In this document: positions 8,984 through 16,960 of the stretch, in pieces
Numbering within the stretch: the first letter of the stretch is position 1
Layout of the letters: every line of letters starts with the position of its first letter
Made by a program: the position numbers and the translations under genes
Source of the DNA: Deltaproteobacteria bacterium
Lineage (GTDB): Bacteria; Desulfobacterota_D; UBA1144; Nemesobacterales; UBA2774
Length of the DNA: 64,000 bases
Direction: 5' to 3'
Assembly (NCBI GenBank): GCA_040223695.1
Contig: JAVKFU010000007.1
Coordinates: 1 to 64,000, forward strand
The notes under the pieces: generated by a model
What the model was told of the DNA's origin: nothing
The model's database searches: none
What the model saw: the letters and a program-made list of their open reading frames with translations, nothing else

Positions 8984-9295
8984 TTAGCTCCTCATTACAG
9001 GAACTTTAACGCCAAAGACCAAGATGTAGTCTTTGTCATCATCTGATTCTTTGCCAGCCATATACAAAGTTTCAGTGTCAGCTGCATTTCTCTTAACTAA
9101 CGGAAGCTGAACGCCAAAAACATTGTATGTTCCCTTTGAATTCGAGGATATGTAATCACCATTTATTTGGTTCTTAACCTCTTTTTTCTCAATGGGAAGC
9201 TGAACACCAAAGACGTTAAGATCATCTTGGGCGAAAGAAGCAGAGGACATGTAAAACGCAAGTCCTAAAGCCGCTAATGTAAATAGCTTCTTCAT
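8984..9295 (-). CDS. small secreted protein with three FGVQLP repeats
   Basis: A 103-residue protein with a clear signal peptide (MKKLFTLAALGLAFYMSSASFA). The mature part carries the motif VFGVQLPIEKK, VFGVQLPLVKR and VFGVKVPVMRS at intervals of about 33 and 38 residues, separated by acidic, poorly structured linkers. I recognise no family. The ribosome-binding site AGGAGG is strong and the gene is tightly linked (17 bp) to the alpha/beta hydrolase upstream, so it may be highly expressed with it. The repeat suggests triplicate binding strands. Confidence 0.65.
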   Translation of the reverse strand: MKKLFTLAALGLAFYMSSASFAQDDLNVFGVQLPIEKKEVKNQINGDYISSNSKGTYNVFGVQLPLVKRNAADTETLYMAGKESDDDKDYILVFGVKVPVMRS

Positions 9296-9312
9296 TTGTG
9301 TTACCTCCTTAT

Positions 9313-10251
9313 TTATTTGAACTTGTTTTTTATCATAAAGCTTTTAATATGACGCACTATCACATTTAAATCCTCTTCCAGGGCGAAGTGACCCGTATCA
9401 ATCAAATGGAAATCGATATTTTTTAAGTCACGTTTATAGGGGTGCGCTCCTTCAGCCGGGAAAATCTGATCGTTTTTGCCCCATACTATCAGAGTCGGGG
9501 GCTGATGCTCTCTCAAGTAGGCTTGCCACGAGGGATACAACGGTGGATTAGAACCATAACTATAGAATAGCTGCAGTTGTATTTCCTGATTGCCCGGACG
9601 GTCTAGCAGCGGTTGGACGTGACCCCAATTCTCGGGACTGATTGTTTCAACGTTTCGAACTCCATGCGTGAATTGCCACTTCGTCGCATCCAGGGTTAAA
9701 AACCCCTTGAGCGGCTCTGCATTAGCCGGAGTCCTTTCTTTCCAATAAGTCTTGAGGGGAATCCAGAAATCACGGAGACCTTCATCGTATGCATTGCCAT
9801 TTTGAATAATCAGTGCCTCAACTTTATCGGGGTTCTTCACAGCAATACGAAATCCCACTGGGGCACCATAATCCTGAAAATAAAGGCTATGTTTTTCTAT
9901 ACCGATTTTACTGATGAATTTTTCAACTATTGCGGCCAGATTGTCGAAGGTATAGTCAAATTCATTAACTGTCGGCATGGAGCTGTAACCATATCCCGGA
10001 TAATCAGGGGCTATAAGATGGTATTTATGGGAAAGTTCAGGAATTAGATTCCTAAACATATGTGATGATGTGGGGAAACCGTGAAGGAGTATAATAGTCG
10101 GAGCATCTCTAGGCCCGGCCTCTCGATAGAATATATCGAGATCATCTATCTTGACGGTTTTATAAAGAGTGGGATAATTGCTTGTTTTACCCTCTTCCGC
10201 GTTGACCCATGTACTGGCTTTATCACTATCGTTTCTTGAGAAATTATTCAT
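9313..10251 (-). CDS. alpha/beta hydrolase (epoxide hydrolase/haloalkane dehalogenase-like)
   Basis: About 312 residues. [15 protein letters not shown] forms the oxyanion-hole region. The nucleophile elbow reads [11 protein letters not shown], with aspartate rather than serine, as in epoxide hydrolases and haloalkane dehalogenases. The acid lies in WGKNDQIFP and the catalytic histidine in [12 protein letters not shown] 10251 is chosen because GGAGG stands 7 bases before it; an upstream ATG at 10269 lacks this. Cytoplasmic, no signal peptide. It is the leading gene of a two-gene unit with the FGVQLP protein. Confidence 0.8.
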   Translation of the reverse strand: MNNFSRNDSDKASTWVNAEEGKTSNYPTLYKTVKIDDLDIFYREAGPRDAPTIILLHGFPTSSHMFRNLIPELSHKYHLIAPDYPGYGYSSMPTVNEFDYTFDNLAAIVEKFISKIGIEKHSLYFQDYGAPVGFRIAVKNPDKVEALIIQNGNAYDEGLRDFWIPLKTYWKERTPANAEPLKGFLTLDATKWQFTHGVRNVETISPENWGHVQPLLDRPGNQEIQLQLFYSYGSNPPLYPSWQAYLREHQPPTLIVWGKNDQIFPAEGAHPYKRDLKNIDFHLIDTGHFALEEDLNVIVRHIKSFMIKNKFK

Positions 10252-10294
10252 ATTAATGCCTCCACGCATGTTGATATTTCTACTATTTCAATAA

Positions 10295-10324
10295 GGGGGG
10301 CTACTCCTTCGAGAATAGCCCCCC
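10295..10324 (-). terminator. intrinsic terminator after rhodanese gene
   Basis: GGGGGGCTA (10295-10303) pairs with TAGCCCCCC (10316-10324) across a 12-nt loop. On the minus strand TTATT follows. It lies just after the rhodanese stop. Confidence 0.75.
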
Positions 10325-10328
10325 AAGA

Positions 10329-10664
10329 TCAATTCCCATTTCTGGATACAAGCGGAAACCCCGCATCTGCCCAATCCTGCTTACCTTCGACGTACTCGTA
10401 AACTTCATTGTATCCTAGCGACTCCAAAATTTGTGCCGCTTTCGTTGAGTTCTGACACTCTGTATTCGCACAGTAAACAACAATCTTCGATTCCTTATCC
10501 GGCAGGAACCTATCCGCCTTTTCTTCAATCTCGGTATAATCGATCTGTAACGCGCCCGGCAGATGAGCTTTCCTCCAGTACTTCTCAGGCAGAGCCTCTA
10601 CGAGCGTCATACTTCTTCCGTTATCCAACTGATCCTTTAACTCCTCTCTTGTAATACGTTTCAT
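10329..10664 (-). CDS. rhodanese-like sulfurtransferase
   Basis: A 111-residue single-domain rhodanese. Key blocks are TLVEALPEKYWRKAHLPGALQ and the active-site loop VYCANTECQNS with the catalytic cysteine, then EYVEGKQDWADAGFP. Such proteins carry sulfane sulfur or act in redox signalling. ATG 10664 has GGAGG 8 bases upstream, so it is preferred over 10706. A 34-bp perfect palindrome sits 20 bp upstream of the start, and an intrinsic terminator follows, so this is a single-gene unit with its own operator. Confidence 0.85.
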   Translation of the reverse strand: MKRITREELKDQLDNGRSMTLVEALPEKYWRKAHLPGALQIDYTEIEEKADRFLPDKESKIVVYCANTECQNSTKAAQILESLGYNEVYEYVEGKQDWADAGFPLVSRNGN

Positions 10665-10683
10665 ATTTGCTACCTCCATGCTT

Positions 10684-10717
10684 GTATTAAGTAGTTGCAA
10701 TTGCAACTACTTAATAC
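10684..10717. promoter_or_regulatory. 34-bp perfect palindrome (operator candidate)
   Basis: The stretch GTATTAAGTAGTTGCAA (10684-10700) is followed at once by its exact reverse complement (10701-10717), 34 bp without a mismatch. It stands 20 bp before the rhodanese start. No U-run follows, so a dimeric or tetrameric repressor/activator site is more likely than a terminator. Confidence 0.7.
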
Positions 10718-10718
10718 G

Positions 10719-10801
10719 TTAGATGGTTACAATTCCAAAAAGGATGCGTCAAACTTTTTTCATAATTGAAAAATCACCGAATGGCATTTTTAACCATCTA
10801 A
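10719..10801. repeat. 11-bp inverted repeat upstream of rhodanese operator
   Basis: TTAGATGGTTA (10719-10729) is repeated inverted and exactly at 10791-10801 (TAACCATCTAA), 61 bp apart. It lies immediately upstream of the 34-bp palindrome and could be paired sites of a second regulator or a DNA loop. Confidence 0.5.
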
Positions 10802-10939
10802 ATGTTGGCCTTCTTAAGCTACGGTTGAGTGAAGACCAATGTTACGAATCCTCATAAATTGTTGTTTTCACTGGGAATGGAATTTATTATTGGCCTGCTC
10901 TATCAACTACTCAGATCATACTCGCTAACACGCGCAAGA

Positions 10940-11974
10940 TCACGCTGCCCAAGGTAGTAACACAATATTACCACTGATCCTATTTTCTGAAATTAATCTG
11001 TGTGCTTTTGATGCATTTTTTAAAGGTATAGCTTGATCCAGCAACGGTTTAATCTTTCTTTCTCTAATAAGCTCCAGTCCATAGACTAAATCTTCCTTAT
11101 CACTGGCCATCGTGCCGCGCAGTTTCTTTTCGAAAAAGAATAGGCTTCTTATATCGAACTTAACCTCGGGCCCCGCAGCAAAACCATATGCAACTATTAC
11201 TCCAGCTGGTTTTACAGCTTCAATACTTCTAGCCAATATGTCACCACCTAGGTTATCAATAACAACATCAGCTCCGTTTCCGTCTGTCCACTCTTTTACT
11301 TTCTCAACAAAATCATCTTCGTTGACGTTTATTATTAAATCTGCACCTGCTTTTTTAACAAAGTCATATTTATTTTCCTTTCTGATTGTACTAGCAACTT
11401 TAGCTCCTAAAGCTTTTGCAACTTGAATCTGCATGCTTCCAGAACCCGATGCTCCCGATTGAACCAAAACATTGTCTCCTTTCTTTACCTCGCCTATTTT
11501 CTTGACAGCATGCACAGCTGTACCCAAAACAACGGGGAGCGTTGCCACTTCTTCAGGCTCAAGATCAGTATCATCTTTAATTAATGCATATGCTGGAACT
11601 TCAATGTATTGAGCATATGTTCCCGAAATATGTAAACCCGGAAGTGCAAAGCTTGGAGCAGCAATTGTTGGCCTTATTTCTAGTTCGTTTACATTAGTGG
11701 GGTATCCCGGAACCAGTATCACCCTTTCACCGATACTAAAGCCGGACACTCCCAGACCTATATCCGCAACCTCTCCAGACGCGTCGGCACCCAAAATATG
11801 CGGGAACTTCAGCTCCGGCGTTATTGACCCTTCGCGAATATAGTGATCCAATCTATTAACACCGCTTGCTAAAACCTTTACCAATACATGTCCTTCTCTG
11901 GGGTTTGGTGTATCAATGTCCTCATACTTTAGTACATTTGCATCACCAAATTCCCTAATTACTGTTGCCTTCAT
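10940..11974 (-). CDS. zinc-independent MDR-family quinone oxidoreductase
   Basis: A 344-residue medium-chain dehydrogenase/reductase. It has the GroES-like N-domain (HILGADASGEVADIG) and a Rossmann domain with SGASGSGSMQIQVAKALGA. The structural-zinc cysteines of alcohol dehydrogenases are absent, so an NADPH:quinone reductase or zeta-crystallin type is likely. RBS AGGAGG precedes ATG. A 22-bp palindrome matching the TetR gene's operator lies 33 bp upstream, so the divergently placed regulator logic points to induction by a toxic or electrophilic ligand. It stands just downstream of the tetR gene on the same strand. Confidence 0.85.
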   Translation of the reverse strand: MKATVIREFGDANVLKYEDIDTPNPREGHVLVKVLASGVNRLDHYIREGSITPELKFPHILGADASGEVADIGLGVSGFSIGERVILVPGYPTNVNELEIRPTIAAPSFALPGLHISGTYAQYIEVPAYALIKDDTDLEPEEVATLPVVLGTAVHAVKKIGEVKKGDNVLVQSGASGSGSMQIQVAKALGAKVASTIRKENKYDFVKKAGADLIINVNEDDFVEKVKEWTDGNGADVVIDNLGGDILARSIEAVKPAGVIVAYGFAAGPEVKFDIRSLFFFEKKLRGTMASDKEDLVYGLELIRERKIKPLLDQAIPLKNASKAHRLISENRISGNIVLLPWAA

Positions 11975-12006
11975 TTTAATGCCTCCTGTAAATGTATCTG
12001 TTTTAT

Positions 12007-12028
12007 ATCTACCTATTACTAGATAGAT
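12007..12028. promoter_or_regulatory. TetR-type operator upstream of quinone oxidoreductase
   Basis: The minus-strand 22-mer ATCTATCTAGTAATAGGTAG plus AT is near-palindromic and agrees at 18 of 22 positions with the site in the tetR promoter (12621-12642). It lies between tetR and the oxidoreductase start. Confidence 0.7.
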
Positions 12029-12045
12029 ATAATCCTTAAAATTTT

Positions 12046-12612
12046 TTATGTAATACTATTCAGTATCATATCTTCCGCTAATTTTATTCTTTCTGAATCT
12101 GCAAAAGCTCTAGAGGAAATTGTTGAACCTTCAAGGGCTGAAAAAATCGACTTAGCTTTGTCCTCGGGTTTTCCCTTAAATTTAAAAACCTTATTTCTTA
12201 TTCCTGATTCCAGGACTTTAGTCAGCCATCTCTCGTGTAATTGAATAAGGTTTATAACCTCTTTTTGCACTTCTTCAGGTAGATTTGCGTAGTCAGAAGC
12301 TAACATGGCACAAAAACAAACTCTATCTCCTGCTTTTAAGTTTTCATGAAAAACTTGTATGTATTTTTTGATCTTCTCTTTTGGGTTCTCGGTAGTTGAA
12401 TCGATCAGTTCTAACGATTCTCTAACATTTTGGATAAATCTCTCTGTTAAGGTTTTACCAAGATCACCTTTGCTTGGAAAATAATAATGGATGCTCGAAG
12501 TCTTAATTCCTATTTCCTTGGATAGGTCTTTATAGCTGAAAGCCTTATAACCTCTTTCCATTATAAAATCCTGTGCGACGTCTAATATTTTTTCAGACAT
12601 TTCATTGCTCAT
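12046..12612 (-). CDS. TetR/AcrR family repressor
   Basis: About 188 residues. The N-terminal helix-turn-helix reads MERGYKAFSYKDLSKEIGIKTSSIHYYFPSKGDL, typical of TetR. The C-terminal part (VCFCAMLASDYANLPEEVQ) resembles the TetR_C domain of repressors controlling oxidoreductases. The start was placed at 12612: the -10 hexamer is at 12620-12625, so the longer start at 12648 would precede transcription. The transcript may be leaderless; ATG 12600 is an alternative. An operator sits in its own promoter and a second before the next gene, so it represses both. Confidence 0.85.
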   Translation of the reverse strand: MSNEMSEKILDVAQDFIMERGYKAFSYKDLSKEIGIKTSSIHYYFPSKGDLGKTLTERFIQNVRESLELIDSTTENPKEKIKKYIQVFHENLKAGDRVCFCAMLASDYANLPEEVQKEVINLIQLHERWLTKVLESGIRNKVFKFKGKPEDKAKSIFSALEGSTISSRAFADSERIKLAEDMILNSIT

Positions 12613-12619
12613 GATACAT

Positions 12620-12648
12620 AATCTATCTACTAGTAGACAGATTGTCAA
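12620..12648 (-). promoter_or_regulatory. tetR promoter with embedded operator
   Basis: On the minus strand TTGACA (12643-12648), a 17-base spacer and TAGATT (12620-12625) form a sigma-70 type promoter. The spacer contains the perfect palindrome TCTACTAGTAGA within the 22-bp operator 12621-12642, so bound repressor would block polymerase. Confidence 0.75.
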
Positions 12649-12858
12649 GTATTTTTTTTAGTTGTCAAAAAAAATATCCACCGCGTTTAATTAGATTTTG
12701 AACGGGATATTTAAGCACAACAAGGAAATATCTAATGCTCTCAGATAGTTATAAAAATTCCCCCCCCCATTCCTTTCATGCCACGCATCTTTTTACAGAT
12801 TTCATTATCAAACTTTTATATGATGAAATTCTTTCGTAAATAGACAGGAGGCTGTTCC

Positions 12859-13161
12859 ATGATTGAAATTTTAGTTGGATTGAATGTAAAAAACGAACAA
12901 GGCTACCAAGACTACAGAAAAGCAATGTATCCGCTTCTAGAAAAGATCGGTGGGGGCTTTAGATATGACTTCGTAGTTGCAAAAACTCTTAAAAGCCAAG
13001 TGTCTCATGACATAAATAGGGTATTTACAATTTACTTCCCAAGCACTGAGGCAAAAAATACTTTCTTCAGCAATCATGAATATAAGAAGATAAGAGAAAA
13101 GTATTTTGACAATTCAGTTTCAGATACAGTGTTTATCGCCGAATATAAAATCGGAAACTGA
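12859..13161 (+). CDS. DUF1330-like small protein
   Basis: A 100-residue protein (IEILVGLNVKNEQGYQDYRKAMYPLLEKIGGGF...RVFTIYFPSTEAKNTFFSNHEYKKIREK) with the ferredoxin-like dimeric alpha/beta-barrel pattern of DUF1330. The characteristic Y..Y start, central GG, and FPS...A..F..S..Y block are present. Function is unknown in the family. AGGAGG stands 8 bases before ATG. The following 293 bp up to the insertion sequence show no gene. Confidence 0.65.
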   Translation: MIEILVGLNVKNEQGYQDYRKAMYPLLEKIGGGFRYDFVVAKTLKSQVSHDINRVFTIYFPSTEAKNTFFSNHEYKKIREKYFDNSVSDTVFIAEYKIGN

Positions 13162-13454
13162 TAAATGACCCTCACTCAAAAGACAGAAAGCAGTCCAAAT
13201 AGAGGGATTTTCGTAACTTCGCGACATTGTTGAAATCCTTATAATTTGCTAAAAATAAAAGATTTCCATCTATTCTGTATAGTATGTTGATTCTGTGTTG
13301 TGTCAGGAATTATGGATGGTTCTTAGAAAATGTTTAGAAAGGAAAATGATCTATTTTATATTAACTTTATTATTGCTAAGTAAAGAGCATGTCGATACAC
13401 ATTGCGTCTGGTGGGAAGAGAAACCCCGATCATTAAATACGTATTCCCATAAAA

Positions 13455-14689
13455 TGTCCTGAACGGTAAAAGCGCTTACAGCGGGTCTTCCGGTAAGCAT
13501 TCTTAATTTCCTATTTTACTGTATCACCTCCTCTGTCTCAATGGGATTTTCAAAGACGTACTGCTGATATAATTCTAGACCATCCGTAAAGGTTTCATAG
13601 GGAGTCCTTCCCTGACAGTACTTACCTTGATTCGTGCGCTCGTGGTTGTAATAATCCATAAACCCATCCAGATCAGCCTGAATCTCCTCAAGGCTCCTAT
13701 AAAGCTTCTTGCGGAACGACACCTCGTAGAACTCGGTCTTTATCGTTTGATTGAGTCTCTCCACGGCTCCGTTGGTCTTGGGACTCCTGGGCTTCGTCTT
13801 CGTATGCTCAATGTCGTTGAGGTGCAGGTAAAGCTCATAGGGGTGTGTCTCAGCTCTGCCGCAGTACTCAGTGCCCCTGTCTGTTAATACCCTGAGCACA
13901 CTTACCCCCTCTTTGTCGAAGAACGGCAGCACCTTGTCGTTCATAAAATCGGCGGCAGTAAGAGAGGTCTTCTCCAGATATACCTTTGCAAATCCGACGT
14001 TGGAATAAGTATCTATCAAGGTCTGCTGGTAAAGACGACCTATACCTTTTATGTAGCCCATATAACAGGTGTCCTGGGCAACGAGGTATCCCGGATGGTG
14101 ACTCTCTATTTCCCCATGGGCTTCTTCCTCTTCTTTGGCAGCTTCGAGTGCCTGAATCTGAGACTCGCTCAGAACCCCTGTGTTCTCGGCTGCCCACACC
14201 TCAAGCCGTTTTAAACGAAGGGATTTTGTCTGAAGATTGTGACGGAGCCACACGCTTCTTACTCCCCCGGCACTTATCTGAATCCCCTGCCGTTTGAGCT
14301 CATTGGCGGCCCTGACCTGCCCATGAGTAGGAAACTCCAAAGAGTATTCCAAAAGCTTCTGCTCTATCTCAGGGGCTACTCTGTTCCCTATACGGGGGAC
14401 CCTCCGTGATTTCTCCAAAAGACCCTCAAGACCGTCCTCTTCGATTGCCTGCTTTATGTCGTAGTAGTGCTGTCGGCTTACTCCGAGCCTCCGACACGCT
14501 TCTGAGATGTTCCCGAGCACTTGCCCGAGTTCAAGGATATTGAGCTTTCTTGATATGATATACTGTTGTTGAGTCATGGTTATTCCTCCTAATGTTAAGA
14601 TTTTTTCGCTAAATCTATCTTAATCGGAAGACCATGACTCTTACTTCTTTAAGTCACATCTTGTAAACACTTTTCTGTACTAGGTCACA
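13455..14689. mobile_element. IS481-like insertion sequence, complete
   Basis: The 1,235-bp element contains one transposase gene. Imperfect terminal inverted repeats begin TGTCCTGAACGGTAAAAGCG at the left and TGTGACCTAGTACAGAAAAG at the right (read inward). About 17 of 23 positions match in the CCTnnnACnGnAAAAGYGYT core after a 2-base offset. The flanks carry TAAAA on both sides (13450-13454 and 14690-14694), a 5-bp target duplication, so it arrived by transposition and both ends are intact. Confidence 0.75.
13516..14577 (-). CDS. IS481-like DDE transposase
   Basis: A 353-residue transposase. N-terminal helix-turn-helix region: NISEACRRLGVSRQHYYDIKQ. The rve/DDE integrase core has the first aspartate in VAQDTCYMG, the second in VLTDRGTEYC, and the glutamate in PKTNGAVERLNQTIKTEF. 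The C-terminus has YNHERTNQGKYCQGRTP. The order and spacing fit the IS481 group. No frameshift or stop is seen, so it is probably active. Confidence 0.85.
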   Translation of the reverse strand: MTQQQYIISRKLNILELGQVLGNISEACRRLGVSRQHYYDIKQAIEEDGLEGLLEKSRRVPRIGNRVAPEIEQKLLEYSLEFPTHGQVRAANELKRQGIQISAGGVRSVWLRHNLQTKSLRLKRLEVWAAENTGVLSESQIQALEAAKEEEEAHGEIESHHPGYLVAQDTCYMGYIKGIGRLYQQTLIDTYSNVGFAKVYLEKTSLTAADFMNDKVLPFFDKEGVSVLRVLTDRGTEYCGRAETHPYELYLHLNDIEHTKTKPRSPKTNGAVERLNQTIKTEFYEVSFRKKLYRSLEEIQADLDGFMDYYNHERTNQGKYCQGRTPYETFTDGLELYQQYVFENPIETEEVIQ

Positions 14690-14828
14690 TAAAACGATGT
14701 GCATAACTTAACAAGCCCATTGAGTGTGATATAGCTTGCTTTAAAAGAGGGTTTATACCTATTCTATTTGGTCAATGAATTTTGTATGTAAGGCATAATT
14801 TTGAATGAATCTTTTGCTATTCTTTAAT

Positions 14829-14855
14829 AAAAAAGAGGGGCTACTAGGTAGCCCC
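14829..14855 (-). terminator. intrinsic terminator after xis-like gene
   Basis: GGGGCTAC-TAG-GTAGCCCC (14837-14855) is followed on the minus strand by CTCTTTTTT. It terminates the 69-codon gene that ends at 14922. Confidence 0.8.
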
Positions 14856-14921
14856 TTGTTGTTATTTTGATTGCTTTTTACTTGTGTGTTTGTTCGTCAA
14901 ATAAATCTTTTAATAATGCGG

Positions 14922-15131
14922 TTACATGCATTCTATTTTACCGTACGGCACGTTTACTTGCTCCGACTTCTTCGATTTCATCCATTCTTCAACCTCACTC
15001 AGCTTGAATCGAATTAACCTGCCGACCCTATAGTGAGGGATGTTCAGGGTGGCTACAATGTGATATGCGGTTTGCTTTTTCAATTTTAAAAACTTTGCAA
15101 GGTCAACAATATCAATAAACGGCTCTTGCAT
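14922..15131 (-). CDS. excisionase-like helix-turn-helix protein
   Basis: A 69-residue protein with a winged-helix DNA-binding pattern: FIDIVDLAKFLKLKKQTAYHIVATLNIPHYRVGRLIRFKLSEVEEWMKSKK. This is the excisionase/MerR-like (HTH_17) signature used by Xis proteins. GAGGTGATATAGG stands before ATG. It lies at the left end of the element whose tyrosine integrase is 44 kb away beside tRNA-Arg. Xis for that integrase is a plausible role; a small regulator is the alternative. Confidence 0.7.
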   Translation of the reverse strand: MQEPFIDIVDLAKFLKLKKQTAYHIVATLNIPHYRVGRLIRFKLSEVEEWMKSKKSEQVNVPYGKIECM

Positions 15132-15376
15132 AAAGTCCTATATCACCTCCCCGCAAACTTATTGCGTACTCCTGTTTTTTTTAAAACACCTCCTATATAT
15201 GGATTTAATGAACTGTTTTAATATACGTGACCTATGCGAAAATTCAAATTAATTAGACTATAAGTCGGATTGTTTATAAGATTGTCTTATTATCTGAGTT
15301 AGTTCTATAATGCCTATGTTTCATAGCATTTATTAATCATACCTTAAATATTGTAGAGGATCACACAAGTGTAATA

Positions 15377-15563
15377 TTGACAAAATATTTATTACAATAT
15401 ACTTTAAAATAAGCACCTTACAGTATTGGAATTGAACGATGAGGGGTCGAAGTCGCTCAAATTAATATTAGTTTCTACTTGTTGAGAGCTATGACAATCT
15501 TGAATATTACTCTACGTGGGTATAATAGAGGAGGCCATGGAGGACACTAGCGTCCTCCTTTTT
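15377..15563 (+). ncRNA. candidate small RNA (promoter to terminator, no ORF)
   Basis: TTGACA (15377-15382) is followed after 15 bases by TATACT (15398-15403). A perfect terminator hairpin stands at 15539-15563. No plausible plus-strand coding region lies between, which predicts an RNA of about 150 nt. A second promoter-like pair, TTGAAT/TATAAT at 15500-15526, would give only about 35 nt. The region 15132-15628 holds no protein gene otherwise. Not matched to any RNA family. Confidence 0.4.
15539..15563 (+). terminator. intrinsic terminator without an upstream gene
   Basis: GGAGGAC (15539-15545), 6-nt loop, GTCCTCC (15552-15558), then TTTTT. Oriented for plus-strand transcription. Confidence 0.75.
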
Positions 15564-15628
15564 ACTTTGGAATACTATTCACGCTTCACGTCCTTCACAG
15601 GGTTGGTATACGGTGAAATTGAAATCGC

Positions 15629-16696
15629 TTATGGAAGATTAGGTTTATTCCAACTAGCATAGTAACTTTGTCCTGGTAATAAACCTCCTTTAAATGTCCA
15701 TTCGTTTTTAAACAATGTTTTAGTAAATTCCTTTCCCCTTCTGTGGTTCAATTTCATAGTAACATGATCTGATGAAACTAAGCCAGATACTTGATTTTCT
15801 AGATTTATTGTCAGGTCTTCCGTTAATTCATAGAGTACCCAGAGGTCAAAGTCATTTGGATATTTTAATATATCTTCCTTAATTATTTGAATCTTACGGG
15901 GCTTATCTTTTTCTTCCGGAAGTTTCATAACATGTTCCAGATTCCTTCTATCCGGGTCTTTACTTTTAAAAATTTCGTTCAGATTTTTTTCTATGTTATC
16001 TATAGCTAATCCAATATGCCCCGGAAGAAAATAAGTTTTTCCATCTTTAAGTACTTTAATTAATTGAGGATACATAAGATTAGACGCATCGGATCTTATT
16101 ACATATGGATGGTCCTTTTTGCCAGTTAAATTATATATGAGATATTCCACTTCAGATCTTACTATCATATGATTATCCGGCAGATCTGAATAGCCTTCTA
16201 TTATAAAAGTTATTTTATGTTTAAACTCTCGTCTGATGACGTCCATTTTAATAATTGCATCTAGTTCTTCTGTAATAGGAGATGTAATTGACCTATTAGA
16301 GATTGCTTTCCACACCGAGTTGGATATTAAGTTTGCATACTCAATTATTATTTTATAGTTTCTCCACTCAGAAGGCAGTTCAACAAATATTATTACAATT
16401 GCAGCTATAATAAATGCTAATGCTAAATGACGTGCAATTTCTTGCTTATGAGTTCTCGCTTGTGCATTTCCAATTTCATTCATTAGTATTTTTCTCTTTT
16501 CCTTATCATTCTGGGAATTATTAATATTACTTACTATTTTGTCAGCCAAATCTTCAGCGCCTTCGTATGAATACTTTGCATAGTAATAACTAGCAAAAGA
16601 AAACAAAAATAAAAATAAAAGCAGTAAAAACATTTTATACTTCGAATAAAACCATTCTTTAAAATTAATTTTTCCAAGTTCAATTTCTATTTTCAT
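15629..16696 (-). CDS. two-pass membrane protein of unknown function
   Basis: About 355 residues. Hydrophobic segments lie near residues 22-40 (FLLLLFLFLFSFASYYY) and 88-108 (LALAFIIAAIVIIFVEL), with a roughly 50-residue charged loop between them. The C-terminal 240 residues are soluble and contain IIEGYSDLPDNHMIVRSEVEYL and YFLPGHIGLAIDNIEKNLNEIF. I recognise no family. ATG 16696 follows GGAGG by 9 bases and is preferred over the start at 16729. It stands apart from its neighbours at the left end of the element and is A+T-rich, as cargo often is. Confidence 0.6.
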   Translation of the reverse strand: MKIEIELGKINFKEWFYSKYKMFLLLLFLFLFSFASYYYAKYSYEGAEDLADKIVSNINNSQNDKEKRKILMNEIGNAQARTHKQEIARHLALAFIIAAIVIIFVELPSEWRNYKIIIEYANLISNSVWKAISNRSITSPITEELDAIIKMDVIRREFKHKITFIIEGYSDLPDNHMIVRSEVEYLIYNLTGKKDHPYVIRSDASNLMYPQLIKVLKDGKTYFLPGHIGLAIDNIEKNLNEIFKSKDPDRRNLEHVMKLPEEKDKPRKIQIIKEDILKYPNDFDLWVLYELTEDLTINLENQVSGLVSSDHVTMKLNHRRGKEFTKTLFKNEWTFKGGLLPGQSYYASWNKPNLP

Positions 16697-16960
16697 TTCT
16701 ATCGATCCTCCATTTATTCTTATGATCAAATTATTTTATTGATTAATATTATGGCGTTCAGAAATACCATTTTTACTACTCCACTAAATAATTATTGTCT
16801 TGATAATTTCTTATAATTTAGTTCGTCAACATAAAAATCATGATCCATATGGGCCTCTCTTCAGAAACATCCCATTTGGAAACGATGTCAAATATCCGAA
16901 TGTCTTAGGTATATTTAAATTTGTTCATTGTCTTCTGTCTTGTTCTCAATGCATCGCCAC

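Noticed and set aside
12760-12768. Run of nine C as a regulatory tract
   Set aside because: A homopolymer in non-coding DNA is most simply explained as a polymorphic or error-prone run.
13195-13215. GAGGGATTTTCG near the left border as a copy of the tRNA-Arg 3' end
   Set aside because: Only about 8 consecutive bases agree with the tRNA 3' segment; this is expected by chance and gives no usable attachment core.
13868-14297. Frames of 103-109 codons inside the transposase gene
   Set aside because: Overlap the DDE core in other frames; composition is arginine-rich shadow sequence.
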